A stretch of DNA of 64,000 nucleotides from an uncultured Sphaerochaeta sp. (GTDB lineage Bacteria; Spirochaetota; Spirochaetia; Sphaerochaetales; Sphaerochaetaceae): contig NZ_OY762555.1 in the NCBI RefSeq assembly GCF_963666015.1, forward strand, positions 1,178,001 through 1,242,000. The letters are read 5' to 3'. Under the pieces are notes generated by a model. The model was not told where the DNA came from and searched no databases. It saw only the letters and a list, made by a program, of their open reading frames with translations. This document shows, one piece after another, positions 60,517 to 64,000 of the stretch (its first letter is position 1; each line of letters starts with the position of its first letter). A program made the translations under genes and the position numbers.

Positions 60517-62234
60517 ACATAACCCACTTCATGCTATTCACCCCAGTATTTCTACCCCTTCTTTCAGCAGCAGGTATACTCTTTATCAAGAGCTTCTGCC
60601 CGACGGGCATCAGGAGAATTGCAGAGTATCTGGGAATACTGATAGGGATGGTACTCCCCCTTTTTCTGGTTCTCTCGCTCTACCCCATCGTACAGAACCA
60701 AGGTTACATTGAGACAACAATTGGAGGATATGCCAAGAGTATCGGCATCGTCTACCGTTTTGATGGAATGAGCTTGCTTCTGATTTTCCTAGCTGCAGCG
60801 ATTACCATCCCCTCCTGGATATTCTCTCGTAAGGAAGGACCTGGGCACAGCTATTTCACAGCACTGATGCTCATCCAGAACGCCTCCATAGCAGCAATTG
60901 GGATGACGGGGGACCTGTTCAATCTCTTTGTCTGCCTTGAACTTATGGGCGTAACTGCCTATGTCCTGATTGCAACCGGAAAGAGATCCAACGCAGCCTA
61001 CGCATCATTCTCCTACCTTATGCTCTCATCGTCTGCGATGGTCTTTTTCCTGCTCGGAACCTTCGGTCTCTACAAACTCACCGGTTCACTCAGCTATGAA
61101 GGGATTTCCAAAGGATTGGAAGCAGTCTCTGGAAGAAACCAATACGTTGCACTTTTCTCCTTGCTCCTGATCATTGTCCCGGTCCTCTTACGGGTGGCAG
61201 TCATGCCACTCTCACTTTGGTTGGTGGATGCACATGCAAAGGCGCCCCATGCTGTTTCAGCGCTCCTCTCGGGAGTGCTATTAAAAGTTCCTCTCTTTGC
61301 ACTGCTGAGAGTCTTTACTCTCTCACCACTTGCCATTCAGCTTGCACTTCCGGTCAGCTATGCTGGAGCTGCAACGGCCTTGATCGGTGTATTGCTTGCA
61401 CTCTCCCAGAGTGATGCAAAGCAACTGCTTGCCTATCACTCCATCAGCCAGATCGGGTATATCGTAAGTGCCTGGGGGTTGGCTCTGCATACAGGAATCA
61501 CCACCTCAGAAGGAGCACTGCTTCTTTCAGCTTCCTTCTTCCATGCATTCAGCCATGCACAGTTCAAAGCATTGCTCTTTCTTACCATCGGAAAGGCGAC
61601 TGATGCAGCAGGCAACCGCAATGTCTACACGCTCAGGGGAGCAAACCAAACATTACGGGCTGAGGGAGAACGATTTCCGTTTACAATGCTCTGTTTCCTG
61701 GTAGGAGCTCTCTCCATTTCTGCACTCCCCCCGTTCAACGGGTTTTACAGCAAGACATTGGTTACGTACACCCTCAAGGGAAGCTTGCATTATACCTTCC
61801 TAACCCTTGCCTCAGCAGGAACCATTGCTTCGTTTATTAAGCTTTCCCGTATTTTTCTTCCATCCAAACAACCACTGGTGCGTGCATCCAGTAACGAGAG
61901 AAAACACTTCTCCGTCTCCACACACCTCTCATTTATCCTACTTGCCCTCTCCTGTCTTGCTGTCGGTATCTTCAGTGAACAGATAATATTCTTCATCACC
62001 CAACTGATTAACCCAGAAAAAGCCAATGCCTACAGCAATACCTTCTTCTTTACACAGGACAATCTTATCAAGACTGCTCTCACCGTCCTCGCAGGAATAG
62101 TACTCTTCAGCTTTGCTGTTACCAAACCAGGACAGCATGTATTGCACTTCTTGGAGAAGAGACGAGGAGGATTCACCGATCTCTTCCTTGGATTTTCCGT
62201 TGCACTCGGGGCGCTTGCTTTGGTTGCAATATAA
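60513..62234 (+). CDS. Na+/H+ antiporter subunit D, second copy
   Basis: 573 residues from the ATG at 60513 (GGGAGG upstream), overlapping the first copy by four bases. It is a close paralogue along its whole length: GDLFNLFVCLELMGVTAYVL with Glu143, LLRVAVMPLSLWLVDAHAKA with Arg227 in place of the usual Lys, SGVLLKVP with Lys258, YHSISQIGYIVSAWG. Also longer than standard MnhD (about 500 residues). The tandem pair suggests two antiporter-like channels per complex, taking the place of the missing MrpA large domain. Last gene of the operon; only five bases separate it from the convergent LarA-like gene. Confidence 0.9.
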   Translation: MNITHFMLFTPVFLPLLSAAGILFIKSFCPTGIRRIAEYLGILIGMVLPLFLVLSLYPIVQNQGYIETTIGGYAKSIGIVYRFDGMSLLLIFLAAAITIPSWIFSRKEGPGHSYFTALMLIQNASIAAIGMTGDLFNLFVCLELMGVTAYVLIATGKRSNAAYASFSYLMLSSSAMVFFLLGTFGLYKLTGSLSYEGISKGLEAVSGRNQYVALFSLLLIIVPVLLRVAVMPLSLWLVDAHAKAPHAVSALLSGVLLKVPLFALLRVFTLSPLAIQLALPVSYAGAATALIGVLLALSQSDAKQLLAYHSISQIGYIVSAWGLALHTGITTSEGALLLSASFFHAFSHAQFKALLFLTIGKATDAAGNRNVYTLRGANQTLRAEGERFPFTMLCFLVGALSISALPPFNGFYSKTLVTYTLKGSLHYTFLTLASAGTIASFIKLSRIFLPSKQPLVRASSNERKHFSVSTHLSFILLALSCLAVGIFSEQIIFFITQLINPEKANAYSNTFFFTQDNLIKTALTVLAGIVLFSFAVTKPGQHVLHFLEKRRGGFTDLFLGFSVALGALALVAI

Positions 62235-62239
62235 GGAAA

Positions 62240-63532
62240 CTAGAACAAGTTCCCATCTTCATTAAAATTAAAATCTGAATGGGTATCGAGTACTTCTAAT
62301 GCATCATTACCATGAACACAATCCAACATCGATTCAGACACAAGAATTGTATCTATCTCACGAGTATTTTTTATTCGAATTATTCGTATCCTCGAAGGAT
62401 CTTGACATATACAAGTTTCTATTGCAGCTTGAATTGCCTGTTGGTGATTAGAACAAATCATAGGAATCTTCACCCCATCAAGGACAGTATTTGTACGTGC
62501 ATTGAGGTACATGATGTGTAAATCAGAGTGCTCAAGCAACCGGCGAGTGGTAACATCAGCTAGACCCACTCCATAACAGTTTCGGTGGGAATCCTTGCTG
62601 ATATCAAGAACCACTAGTTTTTGAGCTGTGAATGTTGAGGTACACAAAGAAGTCGGAAAACGTCCTGTTACATGAGGATCCATTCCCTCTCCACTAATAT
62701 CCTTTCCTAAATAATCCACGATTAATACATCACATGAATCAAATAGAAGTTTTCCTTTCCTTTTCTTTGCGTATAATAGCAATTTCGGTTCTTCTGAGAG
62801 AATTTCGGAAGGGGGAAGCACTGCTATCCGACATGTTTGTTTGTATGCATTCTCAATGAGGCCGATTCCAAATAAAATTGGAGCATTTCTCAACACTACG
62901 TTACCAAACTTTGGAATATCTGTGGCCATCGCACCAAATCCGTTTCGATGATAAGTTTGAGCACCCCTCATCTTCCCCATACCAATTACCATCATTTTTA
63001 CGATTCCACTTTCATAAGGTCCTTGGAATGCTGTATGAGCACTGACTCGGTTAATGGCAACAATATGATCTGCTTGAACTGCAATTGCATCTAAATAGGT
63101 AGCTCTTCCATCCTCTGTATAACCGATACATACAGTATCCATTGTGCAACGGATAGGAGCCCCAATATTGCTTTCAGTGATTCCGTAACCTGAAAGAATC
63201 TCTCGTTGACCTTCAGCGGTTCCTCCTCCATGACTACCCATTGCAGGGAAAACAAAAGGAAGAGCTCCTCTCTGCTTAAGTTGTAATACAAGGGTTTGTA
63301 GCAAAGGGACTATATTTGTAATCCCTCTGCTACCACACCCAATAGCTATATGATCTCCTTGCTTAATCGAATCTAGCTGCCTTGTTATCTCAGGTTTCTG
63401 TAGTTCAGCAATCAGCGTCTGTACAGGATTAGCAAGATGGTCATCATCAAAACGTTGAAGAATAGGAACCATACGAGGATAGGAATACAACTGTTCAATA
63501 TTTCCTATATTTTTATCTGCAAGGAAACCCAT
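62240..63532 (-). CDS. LarA-like (DUF2088) protein
   Basis: 430 residues from the ATG at 63532, nine bases after AAAAGGA; a TTG at 63568 lacks a ribosome site and overlaps the upstream gene. DHIAIGCGSRGITNIVPLL and ALPFVFPAMGSHGGGTAEGQ match the N-terminal domain of the lactate-racemase (LarA) superfamily, with GGG and AMGSHG loops; the nickel-pincer His and Lys of true LarA could not be confirmed. Related proteins racemise or epimerise 2-hydroxy acids. It lies 28 bases after a glyoxylate carboligase-like gene on the same strand, suggesting a role in hydroxy-acid or tartronate metabolism (inference). Confidence 0.7.
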   Translation of the reverse strand: MGFLADKNIGNIEQLYSYPRMVPILQRFDDDHLANPVQTLIAELQKPEITRQLDSIKQGDHIAIGCGSRGITNIVPLLQTLVLQLKQRGALPFVFPAMGSHGGGTAEGQREILSGYGITESNIGAPIRCTMDTVCIGYTEDGRATYLDAIAVQADHIVAINRVSAHTAFQGPYESGIVKMMVIGMGKMRGAQTYHRNGFGAMATDIPKFGNVVLRNAPILFGIGLIENAYKQTCRIAVLPPSEILSEEPKLLLYAKKRKGKLLFDSCDVLIVDYLGKDISGEGMDPHVTGRFPTSLCTSTFTAQKLVVLDISKDSHRNCYGVGLADVTTRRLLEHSDLHIMYLNARTNTVLDGVKIPMICSNHQQAIQAAIETCICQDPSRIRIIRIKNTREIDTILVSESMLDCVHGNDALEVLDTHSDFNFNEDGNLF

Positions 63533-63560
63533 CCTATATAGTCCTTTTCTTGCAATTACA

Positions 63561-64000
63561 CTATTCAAACATTTTTATATGAGCGATATCATTGCCCATA
63601 TTACAATCTGTTTGTCTATCTACAATAATATCTAATACATATGGCCTTGTAGAATCCTTTGCTCGTTGCAAGGCATCTTCTAACTCTTCATATGTCTTAA
63701 CCCGCTCTGCACTGCAGCCGAGCCCTTCTGATACCTTGCAGTAATCCACTCCTCCATGATTCTCTTGCATATCAACTGCATGTTCATAGGAGTAGGCGTA
63801 CTTTTGGTTCTGGCGAATCAGACTAAGATATGCATTATTTAAGATGATAACAACGATAGGTAGATTATATTTTGAGGCAACAGCAAGTTCTTCAACTAAA
63901 AAGGTAAAGCCAAAATCTCCCATCATACATACAGTTTTTGCATTTCCTTTTCCCACACTTGCACCAATTGCTGCAGGGATATCAAAACCCAGAGTACCTG
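63561..64000 (-). CDS. Glyoxylate carboligase-like thiamine-diphosphate enzyme, C-terminal part
   Basis: Only the 3' part is in the window; the frame is open to base 64000. TLGFDIPAAIGASVGKG and CMMGDFGFTFLVEELAVASK form the ThDP/Mg-binding signature (GDF at the usual GDG position, then the NN of ILNNAYLSLIRQNQKYAYSY). The NNAYLSLIRQNQ segment, VDYCKVSEGLGCSAERVKTY and the ending CNMGNDIAHIKMFE parallel glyoxylate carboligase, which condenses two glyoxylates to tartronate semialdehyde. Acetolactate synthase is the main alternative. A glyoxylate-type aminotransferase is encoded at 27048. Confidence 0.75.
   Translation of the reverse strand, partial: GTLGFDIPAAIGASVGKGNAKTVCMMGDFGFTFLVEELAVASKYNLPIVVIILNNAYLSLIRQNQKYAYSYEHAVDMQENHGGVDYCKVSEGLGCSAERVKTYEELEDALQRAKDSTRPYVLDIIVDRQTDCNMGNDIAHIKMFE

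Noticed and set aside
1..64000. CRISPR arrays, tRNA, rRNA, insertion sequences, integrases
   Set aside because: Looked for on both strands by eye; no regularly spaced repeats, no cloverleaf or rRNA core sequences and no transposase or recombinase motifs were recognised.

Overview
The window looks like chromosomal DNA of a free-living, sugar-fermenting spirochaete of the Sphaerochaeta/Treponema type. That is an inference from several features: four carbohydrate ABC transport operons whose binding proteins have cleavable, cysteine-free signal peptides ending in motifs such as FANGAKE or FALGQEE, an outer-membrane beta-barrel gene, spirochaete-like gene content, moderate GC and few mobile elements. 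No rRNA, tRNA, CRISPR array or insertion sequence was recognised. Nearly all genes are tightly packed in operons.

Layout. 1-5.5 kb: tail of a GltS-like symporter, an outer-membrane protein, and a permease-permease-binding protein operon. 5.5-6.8 kb: MerR regulator and radC. 6.9-15.3 kb: a GntR/LacI-type hybrid regulator in front of an Lpl-type ABC transporter with GH88 and GH2 glycosidases, that is, a uptake-and-digestion locus for a uronic-acid-containing glycan; near-identical palindromes lie before the regulator and before the operon. 15.4-21 kb: WYL regulator, isochorismatase-like hydrolase, MarR-MATE efflux pair, a lipoprotein and a membrane-bound LuxR-type regulator. 21.3-24 kb: a large c-di-GMP protein (Cache-HAMP-PAS-GGDEF-HD-GYP).

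24-35.6 kb is bracketed by an exact 22-bp direct repeat. It holds a gene broken by an in-frame TAG and coding remnants, then two FAD-dependent oxidoreductases, a class V aminotransferase, a MalFG-type transporter, a GH5 glycosidase and an IclR regulator. 35.6-42.9 kb is an alpha-glucoside locus: a LacI regulator and a convergent aglEFG-like operon ending in a glycoside phosphorylase fused to a beta-phosphoglucomutase. 43-46.8 kb: a hypothetical alpha/alpha-repeat protein and a cation P-type ATPase.

46.9-54.2 kb is a complete histidine operon on the minus strand, hisGDCBHAF(IE). It is preceded by an 18-residue leader peptide with five consecutive histidines and a terminator, a classical attenuator. 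54.3-55.4 kb: a flavodoxin with a strongly structured 5' leader and a small secreted protein. 55.6-62.2 kb: a PII-like protein and an EIIA-like protein leading directly into an Mrp/Mbh-type cation/proton antiporter operon with two D subunits and an apparent frameshift in mnhC. 62.2-64 kb: a LarA-like (DUF2088) protein and the end of a glyoxylate carboligase-like gene running off the window.

The best candidates for new biology are the his attenuator in this host, the antiporter operon with its built-in PII/EIIA pair and Lys-to-Arg change in both D subunits, the repeat-bracketed FAD/aminotransferase/GH5 cluster, the structured flavodoxin leader, and two consensus promoters placed so close to an ATG that the mRNAs should be leaderless.
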